Part shown: positions 1-7,541 of the stretch, in pieces
How the letters are laid out: each line of letters begins with the position of its first letter
How positions within the stretch are numbered: the first letter of the stretch is position 1
Made by a program: the position numbers and the translations under genes
The notes under the pieces: model-generated
Databases searched by the model: none
What the model saw: only the letters and a program-made list of their open reading frames with translations
What the model was told of the DNA's origin: nothing
Assembly (NCBI GenBank): GCA_017500935.1
Contig: JAFVXW010000006.1
Location: 1 to 32,122 of the forward strand
Direction: 5' to 3'
Length of the DNA: 32,122 nt
DNA from: Lachnospiraceae bacterium
Lineage (GTDB): Bacteria > Bacillota > Clostridia > Lachnospirales > Lachnospiraceae

Positions 1-1
1 A

Positions 2-694
2 GGCGTAACCGTACAGAACTGCGAAGTGGCATGGGTCGGCGGTGTAGTCAGTTCCTATGCATTGGATTCCGATACCGGTTACGCCAAGGGCATCCAAAGA
101 CTGGCGGATGCTGTCGGAACCTGTTCCAGTGAGACCCGTATCATCAATAACTATATCCACGAAATGCACCATGCAGGCTTGGGCGTTGAGATATTCTTGG
201 AACAAAAGGGTGGGAGCGCACAAAGTTCGGAAAACATTCAGATTTCTGGAAATCTGCTATATCACTGCGCCTCTGGTATTACGTTCTTCAACTGGGATGA
301 AACGCCTAATCCTGACCATATGTTCAAAAACTGTATTTTTGAAGACAACTATGTGCTTTTTACTGGTCGGAACGATTGGCTCGACAGTGGTGATGCTCCA
401 GCGTTTGACGATGTAGGCGGCCCCAATCTGCAGGAGGGCTGCGCGGTGCATGATAACGTTTTCTTTGTTTCCCGGACGCCACTTGTGCAGATAGACACCT
501 ATGTAACAGAGTATCTTCCTGATTTTGAGGGGAATCAGTATGTGCAGTACGCTCCGACTCCTATCGTTTGGAGTGTTAGCGGCGACTGTACCGGAACATT
601 CTTTGGACAGACTGATGTGAGCGAAGTGTTGTCTGATACAACAGGTGTTGTTACCACATTGTACTCCTCAAGTTGGAATAAGCTTGATTGGTAA
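2..694 (+). CDS. Right-handed parallel beta-helix protein, C-terminal part (5' end outside window)
   Basis: The reading frame is already open at base 2, so about 230 C-terminal residues are visible and the start lies outside the window; an in-frame GTG at 26 is internal, not a start. The sequence has the rung pattern of beta-helix proteins: short repeats such as VTVQNCEV, IINNYIHEM, IQISGNLLYH, FKNCIFEDN and CAVHDNVFF, in which Asn and hydrophobic residues recur about every 20-25 residues. Families with this fold include polysaccharide lyases and surface or secreted glycan-binding proteins; no catalytic residues can be assigned from this part. The last ~50 residues lose the repeat and form a cap or short C-terminal domain ending in WNKLDW. 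No membrane anchor or sorting signal is seen at the C-terminus. A strong terminator follows 35 bases after the stop. Substrate and location are unknown. Confidence 0.75.
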   Translation, partial: GVTVQNCEVAWVGGVVSSYALDSDTGYAKGIQRLADAVGTCSSETRIINNYIHEMHHAGLGVEIFLEQKGGSAQSSENIQISGNLLYHCASGITFFNWDETPNPDHMFKNCIFEDNYVLFTGRNDWLDSGDAPAFDDVGGPNLQEGCAVHDNVFFVSRTPLVQIDTYVTEYLPDFEGNQYVQYAPTPIVWSVSGDCTGTFFGQTDVSEVLSDTTGVVTTLYSSSWNKLDW

Positions 695-728
695 TTAGCT
701 ATTGCATATTTTTTGACGAAAAAAGAGA

Positions 729-756
729 CCCCGCCCATTTCAAAAAATGGGCGGGG
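729..756 (+). terminator. Rho-independent terminator of the beta-helix gene
   Basis: A perfect 12-bp stem (CCCCGCCCATTT with AAATGGGCGGGG) around a CAAA loop is followed by a T-rich run. It sits 35 bases after the stop codon at 694 and closes the plus-strand unit. Confidence 0.85.
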
Positions 757-799
757 ATTTCTTCGTTTTGCGCTAACCGAACAAGTTGAAAACTTTTCC

Positions 800-1223
800 G
801 AACAGCATTGGACGGAAATCCCTTCTTCTCTTCCTTCTTCTCTTCCTTCTTCTTTTCCTGTTTTTAGCCCGTCATTAAAAATCAGTTGCCCCAAATACGT
901 CATGTCAAATTCCTCCTTAATTTCTTCCATCTCCCTTTGTGTTAAGAATTTCTGAGCGAGAATATAAAGTATTGCCTGCAGTTTTTGCAGTTCCTCGGTT
1001 GTAACCTTTTCATATTCTCTCTTCAAAATCCGGATTGCCTGCACAACCCGTTCTTTTACAGTCATATCTCCTCCCAGTATCGGACATAACGCAACAGGTA
1101 TCAAATCTTTTCGATTGATATCCTCTGCATTCTTACAACCTCTTCCCCGAAATACTGCACTGCAGCCTTCTGCGCCAGATCCTCTGCATGAATATGTTTT
1201 TGGGTTTGTTTCTTGTTCTGCAT
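800..1223 (-). pseudogene. Rpn-family recombination-promoting nuclease/putative transposase, remnant
   Basis: An ATG at 1223, preceded by a GA-rich ribosome binding site, opens a 40-residue frame (MQNKKQTQKHIHAEDLAQKA..., then AVQYFGEEVV) that stops at 1101. This resembles the N-terminus of Rpn/PD-(D/E)XK family proteins of Lachnospiraceae. In another frame, overlapping its end, comes material typical of the C-terminal half of the same family: NRKDLIPVALCPILGGDM, then TVKERV, LQKLQAILYILAQKFL, IKEEFDMTYLGQLIFNDG and a GREEGREEG tail encoded by a 12-base repeat near 822-860. The catalytic core expected between the two parts is missing, so the simplest reading is an internal deletion with a frame change. 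After the GREEG tail the frame runs into unrelated DNA. Family identity is recognised from sequence pattern, not from a search. It is probably inactive. Confidence 0.6.
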
Positions 1224-1267
1224 TTCCCTCTCTTTCCGAAACATGCAGAAACTGTTATTGCAAATAT

Positions 1268-1296
1268 ATCATATCGTTATTTCGTTATTCCGACAA
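1268..1296 (-). promoter_or_regulatory. Sigma-A-like promoter of the Rpn remnant
   Basis: On the minus strand TTGTCG (1291-1296) and TATGAT (1268-1273) are separated by 17 bases and lie about 45 bases upstream of the ATG at 1223. Confidence 0.5.
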
Positions 1297-1555
1297 CAGC
1301 TTTTCAATATTTTCTATTATTAACAATTACGGGTAATTTACCTGATACGGTTTGATTATCCAAAACAGAATTTCCTGTCACCTACATGACACAGAAATAA
1401 AAGAATTCGCTGATAAGAATAAGCAGCTTTTGATGTAACAACAGCTTCTGTATTATAACTGCCGTCTGTTTTCTTACTACAACATGTACACAGCGTGTTT
1501 GCAAGCATTCATTGGCATAATAAGTGAGTATATAAGTGTGCGCATAATCATACAC
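1297..1555. other. Intergenic region without a recognised gene
   Basis: Between the Rpn remnant (ATG at 1223) and proS (stop at 1616) no supported gene is visible on either strand. The stretch holds the remnant's promoter at one end and the proS terminator at the other. The middle is AT-rich and shows no convincing ribosome binding site plus open frame. Confidence 0.5.
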
Positions 1556-1597
1556 AAAAAAACACCGGCAACTTTGAATCCCTTCTCAGCTGCCGGT
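1556..1597 (-). terminator. Rho-independent terminator of proS
   Basis: On the minus strand ACCGGCA (1591-1597) pairs with TGCCGGT (1564-1570), followed by a run of seven T (1556-1562). It lies 19 bases past the proS stop. Confidence 0.75.
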
Positions 1598-1615
1598 ATT
1601 TATTATTTTTCTGAA

Positions 1616-3046
1616 TTAATATGCCTTACCCCAGTAAACCATCTTCTTGGCAGGCTGACCGCAAACTACGCAGTTCTCTGCCAGATTTTCCTGTTCAAAA
1701 GGCATGCAGCGGCTGGTTGCTGCTAACTTTTCTTTGATCTTGTCTTCACAATCCTGGCATCCGCACCACATAGCCTTTACAAAACCGGGCTTGTTGGTCA
1801 AAATCTCTTCCAGTTCTTCCATGTTGGTTGCAACATAGGTATGTTCTTCTCTGTGCTGACGTGCTCTTTCCAGCATATCTGTCTGGATGGTATCCAGAAG
1901 CTCTGCTACCTTTGCTTCCAGTTCGTCTAAGCTGCACTCGATCTTTTCTCTGGTGTCACGGCGAACCAGTACGCATTTTCCTGCTTCGATATCCTTGGGG
2001 CCGATTTCCACACGAACGGGAATACCGCGCATTTCTGCTTCGGAGAACTTCCAGCCGGGGCTCTTGTCGGTATCATCCACTTTTACGCGGAAGCCCTTGA
2101 GCACGCTCTTTAACTCATAAGCCTTGTCAAGAACGCCTGCCTTTTTCTGCTGGATGGGAACGATCACAACCTGAGTGGGCGCTACCTTAGGAGGCAGAAC
2201 CAGACCGGAATTGTCACCGTGAACCATGATGATCGCACCGATCAGACGGGTGGTCATACCCCAGGAGGTCTGATGTACATGTTTTAACTTGTTATCTCTG
2301 TCAGTAAACTGGATACCGAATGCCTTTGCAAAACCGTCGCCGAAGTTATGGCTGGTACCGGACTGCAGTGCCTTGCCGTCATGCATCAGCGCTTCAATGG
2401 TGTAGGTTGCTTCCGCACCTGCGAATTTTTCCTTTTCAGTCTTCTGACCTTTTACAACAGGAATTGCCAGAACATTTTCAAGGAATTCTGCATATACATT
2501 CAGCATCTGAATGGTTCTTTCTTCCGCTTCTTCCGCTGTTGCGTGGGCAGTATGGCCTTCCTGCCATAAGAATTCTCTGGAACGCAGGAAAGGTCTGGTT
2601 TCCTTTTCCCATCTTACAACAGAACACCACTGGTTATATACCTTGGGAAGATCTCTGTAAGACTGAATATCATTTTTATAAAAATCACAGAACAGTGTCT
2701 CGGAAGTAGGTCTTACACACAGTTTTTCCTGCAGGGGATTTAAACCGCCGTGGGTTACCCAGGCAACTTCAGGAGCAAAACCTTCTACATGATCCTTTTC
2801 CTTCTGCAGCAGGCTTTCGGGAATGAACATAGGCATGTATACATTCTGTACACCGGTTTCTTTGAATCTTTCATCCAGCTGTTTCTGGATCAGTTCCCAG
2901 ATTGCATAGCCTGCGGGTTTGATCGCCATACAGCCTTTTACGCTGGTATAACCGATAAGTTCGGATTTGATAACCACGTCTGTATACCACTGTGCAAAAT
3001 CTTCTTCCATGGACGTGATCTGTTCAACAAGTTTTTTGTCTGCCAT
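1616..3046 (-). CDS. proS: Prolyl-tRNA synthetase, short archaeal/eukaryotic-like type
   Basis: This class II aminoacyl-tRNA synthetase charges tRNA-Pro with proline in the cytoplasm. At 476 residues it matches the short type that lacks the editing insertion of the E. coli enzyme. Visible landmarks are motif 2 around [20 protein letters not shown] (about residues 145-165), the [16 protein letters not shown] segment (about 230-246), motif 3 around [12 protein letters not shown] (about 260-272), an anticodon-binding domain, and a C-terminal zinc-binding region with paired cysteines (CGCQDC and CVVCG). The protein ends in Tyr, as is usual for this type. The start ATG at 3046 has an AGGAGG site about 8 bases upstream. 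Expression is very probably controlled by the T-box leader directly upstream, and a terminator follows. It appears to be a single-gene unit. Confidence 0.96.
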   Translation of the reverse strand: MADKKLVEQITSMEEDFAQWYTDVVIKSELIGYTSVKGCMAIKPAGYAIWELIQKQLDERFKETGVQNVYMPMFIPESLLQKEKDHVEGFAPEVAWVTHGGLNPLQEKLCVRPTSETLFCDFYKNDIQSYRDLPKVYNQWCSVVRWEKETRPFLRSREFLWQEGHTAHATAEEAEERTIQMLNVYAEFLENVLAIPVVKGQKTEKEKFAGAEATYTIEALMHDGKALQSGTSHNFGDGFAKAFGIQFTDRDNKLKHVHQTSWGMTTRLIGAIIMVHGDNSGLVLPPKVAPTQVVIVPIQQKKAGVLDKAYELKSVLKGFRVKVDDTDKSPGWKFSEAEMRGIPVRVEIGPKDIEAGKCVLVRRDTREKIECSLDELEAKVAELLDTIQTDMLERARQHREEHTYVATNMEELEEILTNKPGFVKAMWCGCQDCEDKIKEKLAATSRCMPFEQENLAENCVVCGQPAKKMVYWGKAY

Positions 3047-3106
3047 TTCTTTTTCCTCCTTGATAAATTATGAAGGGATCCTGCCATATAGCTAAAAAGT
3101 GTGCGC

Positions 3107-3380
3107 AAAAAAACGCCGGCAATCAGATCCCCGATAGGGACCGGATAACCGGCGGTACCACCCTGATTAATGCACAAACAGGAATCAATCGGATTCCTGC
3201 TTTTTTCAGCATTCACTTCATTTCCGATAACGCCGGATCAGCGCCGTATTTTGTACGGAACTCCGAGGGCAGGTTCAAGATGCGCTGTTCGTGAATGCCT
3301 CCCACCAATGGCACTCTCTCTGGGACGTCCGCTGTCTTTACTATTCCTCATCATAGTTGATTTCTTATTCTGTGATATCC
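3107..3380 (-). promoter_or_regulatory. T-box riboswitch leader of proS, with terminator
   Basis: The minus-strand leader carries the conserved T-box sequence GGGTGGTACCGCCGG (about 3149-3163), which base-pairs with the acceptor end of uncharged tRNA. It overlaps a terminator whose stem CGCCGG (3149-3154) / CCGGCG (3114-3119) is followed by seven T (3107-3113). Upstream are stem I features: an AGAGAG segment, GTGGGAGG, and a loop with GAACCTGCC. CCT at 3271-3273 is a plausible proline specifier codon. A stem III-like hairpin (CAGGAATC / GATTCCTG) lies near 3180-3202. When tRNA-Pro is uncharged the antiterminator should form and proS be read. The leader's 5' limit is approximate. Confidence 0.9.
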
Positions 3381-3486
3381 AACATTAAGATATCTGCATC
3401 TATTAACAGATATTAGTTCAAAAATATGCATTTGTCAAGACAGATTCCTGCCGACAGCACAGGGATTACAATGCATATGCATATCC

Positions 3487-4224
3487 CTATTTTTCCTCCG
3501 GCAAAGTGACTGTAATGATCCCCTTCTTATACAGAACCTTACTGATCTTATAAACCAGCGGAATACATACGATCATGATCAGTCCCTGCACACTGTTGTA
3601 AAGATCAGGCAGTGCCAGATACAGGATCACGCACAGGATAAAAGGCACCACCGCGCCAAGCAGACGCTTATGCACGATCACGCCGCCGCCCACATCATCC
3701 CCGAGCACGCCCAGCGCCAGACAGCCAAACAGTGTGGGAAGTACATGGGATGCCGCCGCTTCCACAACCGGAGACTGTAAAAAAGGCTGCAGAGGCGTCA
3801 AAAGAAGCACGCCAACTGCCAGCATAACCGTTGTTGTCAGCGCAGAAACCGCCACGCCGATACCTGTTACGGTATCTGCCTCCGGCGTTCCCTGGCGAAG
3901 ATCTGCCACCTTCATCGCATTCATGGACGCAGGGAGCTTTAAATTCAGCACATTTCCCGTTACCAGCGAAATATAATAAGAAGATCCCATTACCGGAATT
4001 TCCGCAAAAGTCTCTGCGATACTCAGCGGAATAAAAATCGCGCACAGACCGCCTGCTGCCACCAAAAGATCCTTAAACCGCGGCATAATGTCATAATAAA
4101 CACTGATCAGAAGCGGAATCCCAAAAAAGATGACCACAGCTATGAATAACAACCAGAAACCGATACAATGCATCTGGTCATAATATTCTTTTTCTTCTGC
4201 CTCGGTCCAATTTTTATTTTCCAT
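3487..4224 (-). CDS. Integral membrane protein of unknown function, DUF5058 partner
   Basis: The 245-residue product has a short charged N-terminus (MENKNWTEAEEKEYYDQM) and about six to seven hydrophobic segments, so it should sit in the cytoplasmic membrane. Polar stretches between segments include GSSYYISLVTGNVLNLKLPA, DLRQGTPEAD and GVLGDDVGGGVIVHKRLLG; the Gly/Asp-rich loop and the NVLNLKLP segment could line a substrate path. I do not recognise a named family with confidence. It starts 18 bases after the DUF5058 gene, preceded by a weak AGAGGT-like site, and is the last gene of the minus-strand cluster. Two small unrelated-looking membrane proteins encoded side by side suggest a two-subunit transporter, which would fit a catabolic operon that otherwise lacks an uptake system. 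This role is inferred only. Confidence 0.65.
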   Translation of the reverse strand: MENKNWTEAEEKEYYDQMHCIGFWLLFIAVVIFFGIPLLISVYYDIMPRFKDLLVAAGGLCAIFIPLSIAETFAEIPVMGSSYYISLVTGNVLNLKLPASMNAMKVADLRQGTPEADTVTGIGVAVSALTTTVMLAVGVLLLTPLQPFLQSPVVEAAASHVLPTLFGCLALGVLGDDVGGGVIVHKRLLGAVVPFILCVILYLALPDLYNSVQGLIMIVCIPLVYKISKVLYKKGIITVTLPEEK

Positions 4225-4242
4225 AAAAAATACCTCTTATTT

Positions 4243-4944
4243 CTAAAAAATCTTTTCCCACAGTACAGAAGACGCCATGGCACCCACCAGACTGATTACC
4301 AGAACAAAATCATGCAGCCATTTTAGCTTAAATCTACGGGCCAAAAGAGTCAGACCCACAGCAATCGCCGCACTGGTGAAAAAGGTAAGCAGATCGATCG
4401 CTCCGGCAAAGATCAGCGGCACCACAAGCGCGCATACCAGCGCCAACATAAAGGTATTCTGCGCCACGATGCTCCACTTTTTATCGCCCTTGCCAAGCTT
4501 CATGGTACCCACATGAATTTTCTTGTTATAAACCAGATTAAAGATCAGCGGAATCGTCATACCCATACACATGGACCACGCCATCAGGCTGAAAGCATAG
4601 GCATCTGCCTTCTCCACATCCAGATTTAAAGCTGTCAAAGCCATATTCGCAGACATCAGCTCATAGGAAACAGAACCGATAACCGACAGACGAAACCAGC
4701 CATAGGGCAGCCCGATCACCACAACCAGCGTGATCAGTCCCGCTACAACCGCCACGGAAGGCACAATGGAAAACAATACAGAGGACTTGACCACAGCTTT
4801 GAGCTTCTCTTTATCCACGCCCATTTCCAGCGCCTTTTTCCAGCAAACACGAAGATAATACAGCGTTAATATAACCACGACCACCAGAGCTGCCGCAACA
4901 CTGATCCATAACAGCCGGCTGTTTGCAACATCCTTAAAACTCAT
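4243..4944 (-). CDS. DUF5058 family membrane protein
   Basis: The 233-residue protein has about six membrane segments, beginning near residues 12-30 (LLWISVAAALVVVVILTLYY), and resembles the DUF5058 family of Firmicute membrane proteins, whose function is not established. A conserved-looking central part reads VIGSVSYELMSANMALTALN, followed by SLMAWSMCMGMTIPLIFN and then a basic cytoplasmic loop (LGKGDKKWS). The ATG at 4944 overlaps the stop of the upstream fragment in an ATGA arrangement and has GGAGGTAAAGG as its ribosome binding site, so translation is likely coupled. It sits between sugar-enzyme genes and another small membrane protein gene and may be one subunit of a transporter. The family name comes from recognition of the sequence; the transport role is an inference. 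Confidence 0.7.
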   Translation of the reverse strand: MSFKDVANSRLLWISVAAALVVVVILTLYYLRVCWKKALEMGVDKEKLKAVVKSSVLFSIVPSVAVVAGLITLVVVIGLPYGWFRLSVIGSVSYELMSANMALTALNLDVEKADAYAFSLMAWSMCMGMTIPLIFNLVYNKKIHVGTMKLGKGDKKWSIVAQNTFMLALVCALVVPLIFAGAIDLLTFFTSAAIAVGLTLLARRFKLKWLHDFVLVISLVGAMASSVLWEKIF

Positions 4945-5177
4945 CCTTTACCTCCCCGGCAAAACATACACTTTTTTGCATAATATTCATTATATTTGCA
5001 TATTTCACCAAGGTCAAGTACAATGTCTCCGTTTTCGGATATGATCTTTTCCTCAAAATAAGGATAAAAAGAAAGATTGATATGTTCCGTAATATCCAGA
5101 ATTCCCGTATCAAATCCAAATTCATCCGATTTCCATGCATTGCTGTCGGAAATCCCCTGTTTTTTCCATTCCGTCAT
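4941..5177 (-). pseudogene. Short ORF resembling the N-terminus of a uroporphyrinogen-decarboxylase-like protein
   Basis: This 78-residue frame reads TEWKKQGISDSNAW..., then a FGFDTGILDI segment and NLSFYPYFEEKIISENGD. That order (W-kxxG, a FGFD box, then a FxPxFEEKxxxExG segment) is what I recall from the first ~70 residues of methyltransferase- and decarboxylase-like members of the UroD superfamily, which are normally ~350 residues long. Everything beyond is missing, and the frame ends in residues encoded by the next gene's ribosome binding site, so a deletion of the rest of the gene is the simplest explanation. An intact small protein cannot be excluded because the ATGA overlap with the DUF5058 gene is neat. 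Eight consecutive G (minus strand, 5183-5190) lie just 5 bases upstream of the ATG and may act as the ribosome binding site. Confidence 0.45.
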
Positions 5178-5299
5178 AGTTTCCCCCCCCAGGGACCGAA
5201 ATAAAAGAAGAAAGGGGCACGGTCAATGGGCTGCTTTAACGCACAGCGGATACAGCGTTCTTTGTTTGTCATACAAGTCACCTGCAATTTCTGTTATTT

Positions 5300-6250
5300 T
5301 TATAAGGAAAGCACAAATTCTTCTCTCTCACGGAAATAGTTTACGCTGTCAAACACCAGCTTGTCCAAAATCGCCGGATCGGTCTTGGCATTCTGTGCCG
5401 GATAAGGATCACCGCCGGGGCCAAGAGGTTCCGGTGTTACAAAGCAGCTGTCATCCAGATTGTATCCGATCAGATAAAGTGCCATGATAATGGTATCCAG
5501 ATCCAGGGAACCATCGCCCAGTGCGCAGCGGTTGGTATCCGCCATATGCAGATTTGTCAGCATGCTGCCTGCATCCCACAGAGCCTGTGCAATATGGGAT
5601 TCACCCACCAGCATGTGATATACGTCGCCGTTGATATGCTGTACACCGGGATGATCGAGTCTGCTGATATAATCTTTTGCCTCTGCGAAGGTATGTACGA
5701 TACTGGTTTCTGCCGCACGGATCGGTTCAACCGCCGCACGGATACCGTTTTGCACAAAAACATCCGCCACACGGGACAAACTGTCGATACTGCGGTCGAT
5801 TTCGCTGTCGTCATATTTGCCGGGACGTCCTACCGCCGCAGGACATACCAGCATGTATTTTCCGCCTACTTCAGCAGTAAATGCCGCTTCACGCTTAATA
5901 TAGTCAATCGCTGCCTGCCGCTTGATATGGCGGTTGGAGGAAAGATCATTGTCGGCGCTGAACATACCGCAGACACCCCCCACGCTGATTCCGTGATCAG
6001 CCATGATCTTACTGATCTTTTTGGCATCATAGCCAAGGTCAGGGCCGTAATGGTTGCCGTGCAGTTCGATATAACGGATTCCTGCCTTTTCCAGACGGGC
6101 ACAGGATGTCTCAAAATCTTCAAGACCAAACCCCCAGTTGCTCCAGGAAAATTTCAGACGTTTTTCAAACTGTTCCGGATTGGCACGCTTCTTAGCCAGA
6201 AAGGCTTCGCGGATATTCTGGTTGATCTGTTCAAAGCGCTGTAAACTCAT
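5300..6250 (-). CDS. Sugar phosphate isomerase/epimerase, TIM-barrel (tagatose/psicose 3-epimerase-like)
   Basis: The 316-residue product belongs to the AP-endonuclease-2-like TIM-barrel family, whose members epimerise or isomerise ketoses with a divalent metal. The four metal ligands of the D-tagatose/D-psicose 3-epimerase group can be placed at the expected spacing: Glu175 (in VEPIRAAET), Asp209 (NGDVYHM), His235 (LHMADTNR) and Glu274 (TPEPLGPGG). The segment FKFSWSNWGFGLEDFE-like near the N-terminus and YIELHGNHYGPDLGYD near 70-85 form the first strands. The gene follows the cupin-like gene by 12 bases with a GGAGGT site, so they are co-transcribed. Its place in the operon suggests that it supplies or consumes a ketose in the same pathway. 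The exact sugar cannot be read from the sequence, and inosose or hydroxypyruvate isomerase relatives are alternatives. Confidence 0.8.
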   Translation of the reverse strand: MSLQRFEQINQNIREAFLAKKRANPEQFEKRLKFSWSNWGFGLEDFETSCARLEKAGIRYIELHGNHYGPDLGYDAKKISKIMADHGISVGGVCGMFSADNDLSSNRHIKRQAAIDYIKREAAFTAEVGGKYMLVCPAAVGRPGKYDDSEIDRSIDSLSRVADVFVQNGIRAAVEPIRAAETSIVHTFAEAKDYISRLDHPGVQHINGDVYHMLVGESHIAQALWDAGSMLTNLHMADTNRCALGDGSLDLDTIIMALYLIGYNLDDSCFVTPEPLGPGGDPYPAQNAKTDPAILDKLVFDSVNYFREREEFVLSL

Positions 6251-6262
6251 AAAAAATACCTC

Positions 6263-7450
6263 CTATTGCGCTTCTAAAGCCGGGTAATGCTTCAGGATCA
6301 CCAACGGCTCATATTTACTTGTATTGGTGATGACTACGCCTTTGGCTGCCGCAGCATAAGAAACAAAGAATTCATCCTCGCTCTTTTGCCCAAACCGAAG
6401 CATCGTAGCTGTCGCACAGGCATGTCCGCCAATTCTGCCATATCCCTGTGTCAGAATACATCCGTACGCAGATTCATCCTTTATCACAACCGTGCAGCCC
6501 GGATCTACCGTAAGCTCTTTGGCCGCAATATAAGGATTTCCGTACACCACCTGTTTTTCCACATGAGCTTCATCCTGGGAAAGGATCACGGGAGGGCGGA
6601 AAAAATGCTCCTTATACTTCGGGTCCACATTTTTTTCCCAGTCCATCATGCCTACCACATAAGCGGGATCGCCCTGGTGCTGCGGCGGGCAGTTTTCATA
6701 CAGAAAACTGTCATCATAGATCTCATTGTCCGTAATATTTTCAAAAACCGCGTTTACATCGGAATTCCACTGGGGTTCATAAGTCAGATACGAACCGGGC
6801 GCATGCAGCACACCGGGCGCCGTATACCAGCCGGTTCCCAGCTCAATGCGGTAAGCCCTTGACTTTTCCGTAATGCGCAGATCCCTGTTTTTATAATCCC
6901 TGAGTGCCTCTGTCAGCTCCTCCTTCGTGGTATCGGAGGTAAAACCGAAATAAGTATGCGGAAATTTACCCGGATAATTGTTATACTGGGGCGGATAATA
7001 ATATGCTTCCGGTTTTCCCAGCTTGCCCACTTTTGCCGCATCCTCAAAGCCCAGATGCATGTGATGGAACAAAGGCCCCTCATAGTCAAAAAACTTGGAA
7101 TACATCGGCCATGTCTGATGACGCGCATAGCAGGACTCACCGATCAGCTCACCTTTGAGTGTATCCACAAATTCTTTCAGAGAAATCTTCTCCTCCTGTC
7201 CCATATCCACATAACTCATGCCCTCATCCGGTGCCGCATCGGGACCGTTCATCGCCACGATCACGGACGAAAACCAGCGTTCCTTGATGGAGCCGCGCTT
7301 TGTTCCCAGCGCATAATAGTCATCCGGATGCAGTCTGAGCCGCTTTCCCGCCGCGCCGAACCGCCGGGGTACAAAGGTCGGGATCAGGGGCAGTATTCCA
7401 CCCTGTTTTTCATAAAAAGAACGAACCATTTCTTCTCTGCCTGTCATCAT
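6263..7450 (-). CDS. Cupin-fold metalloprotein, sugar isomerase-like, uncharacterised
   Basis: The 395-residue protein has a candidate cupin metal site: His130-x-His132 (in LFHHMHLGFED), Glu148 (GKPEAYYYPP) and His216 (APGVLHAPGSY). This HxH...E...H pattern followed by a GTGWYTAPGVLHAPG strand is like mannose-6-phosphate isomerase and related sugar isomerases. A second beta-rich region near 325-390 (YGCILTQGYGRIGGHA, then VVITNTSKYEPLVILKHYP) looks like a second cupin half. The first 60 residues include an Arg-rich segment (FVPRRFGAAGKRLRLHPDDYY). The ATG at 7450 has AGGAGG 6 bases upstream; an alternative ATG lies at 7447. It is the first structural gene downstream of the AraC-type regulator and directly precedes the epimerase. 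Isomerisation of a sugar or sugar acid is inferred from the fold only; substrate unknown. Confidence 0.6.
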   Translation of the reverse strand: MMTGREEMVRSFYEKQGGILPLIPTFVPRRFGAAGKRLRLHPDDYYALGTKRGSIKERWFSSVIVAMNGPDAAPDEGMSYVDMGQEEKISLKEFVDTLKGELIGESCYARHQTWPMYSKFFDYEGPLFHHMHLGFEDAAKVGKLGKPEAYYYPPQYNNYPGKFPHTYFGFTSDTTKEELTEALRDYKNRDLRITEKSRAYRIELGTGWYTAPGVLHAPGSYLTYEPQWNSDVNAVFENITDNEIYDDSFLYENCPPQHQGDPAYVVGMMDWEKNVDPKYKEHFFRPPVILSQDEAHVEKQVVYGNPYIAAKELTVDPGCTVVIKDESAYGCILTQGYGRIGGHACATATMLRFGQKSEDEFFVSYAAAAKGVVITNTSKYEPLVILKHYPALEAQ

Positions 7451-7541
7451 TCACAACCTCCTGTTTTTTTTAAACGTAACAAAAAAGCTGTGAAACATAC
7501 AATGCATAAAAGCATAAAGCAAATGGACAAAACCGAACTGT

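Noticed and set aside
535-800. Continuation of the minus-strand Rpn frame through the terminator and into the beta-helix gene
   Set aside because: After the GREEG tail the sequence loses family character and is antisense to a coding gene and its terminator; it is read-through, not protein.
822-862. Short tandem repeat, considered as a CRISPR or regulatory repeat
   Set aside because: It is a 12-base low-complexity repeat coding for GREEG units in the Rpn remnant, with no spacers.
3471-3482. ATGCATATGCAT palindrome after the last gene of the transporter pair, considered as a terminator
   Set aside because: The stem is A/T rich and no T run follows on the minus strand.
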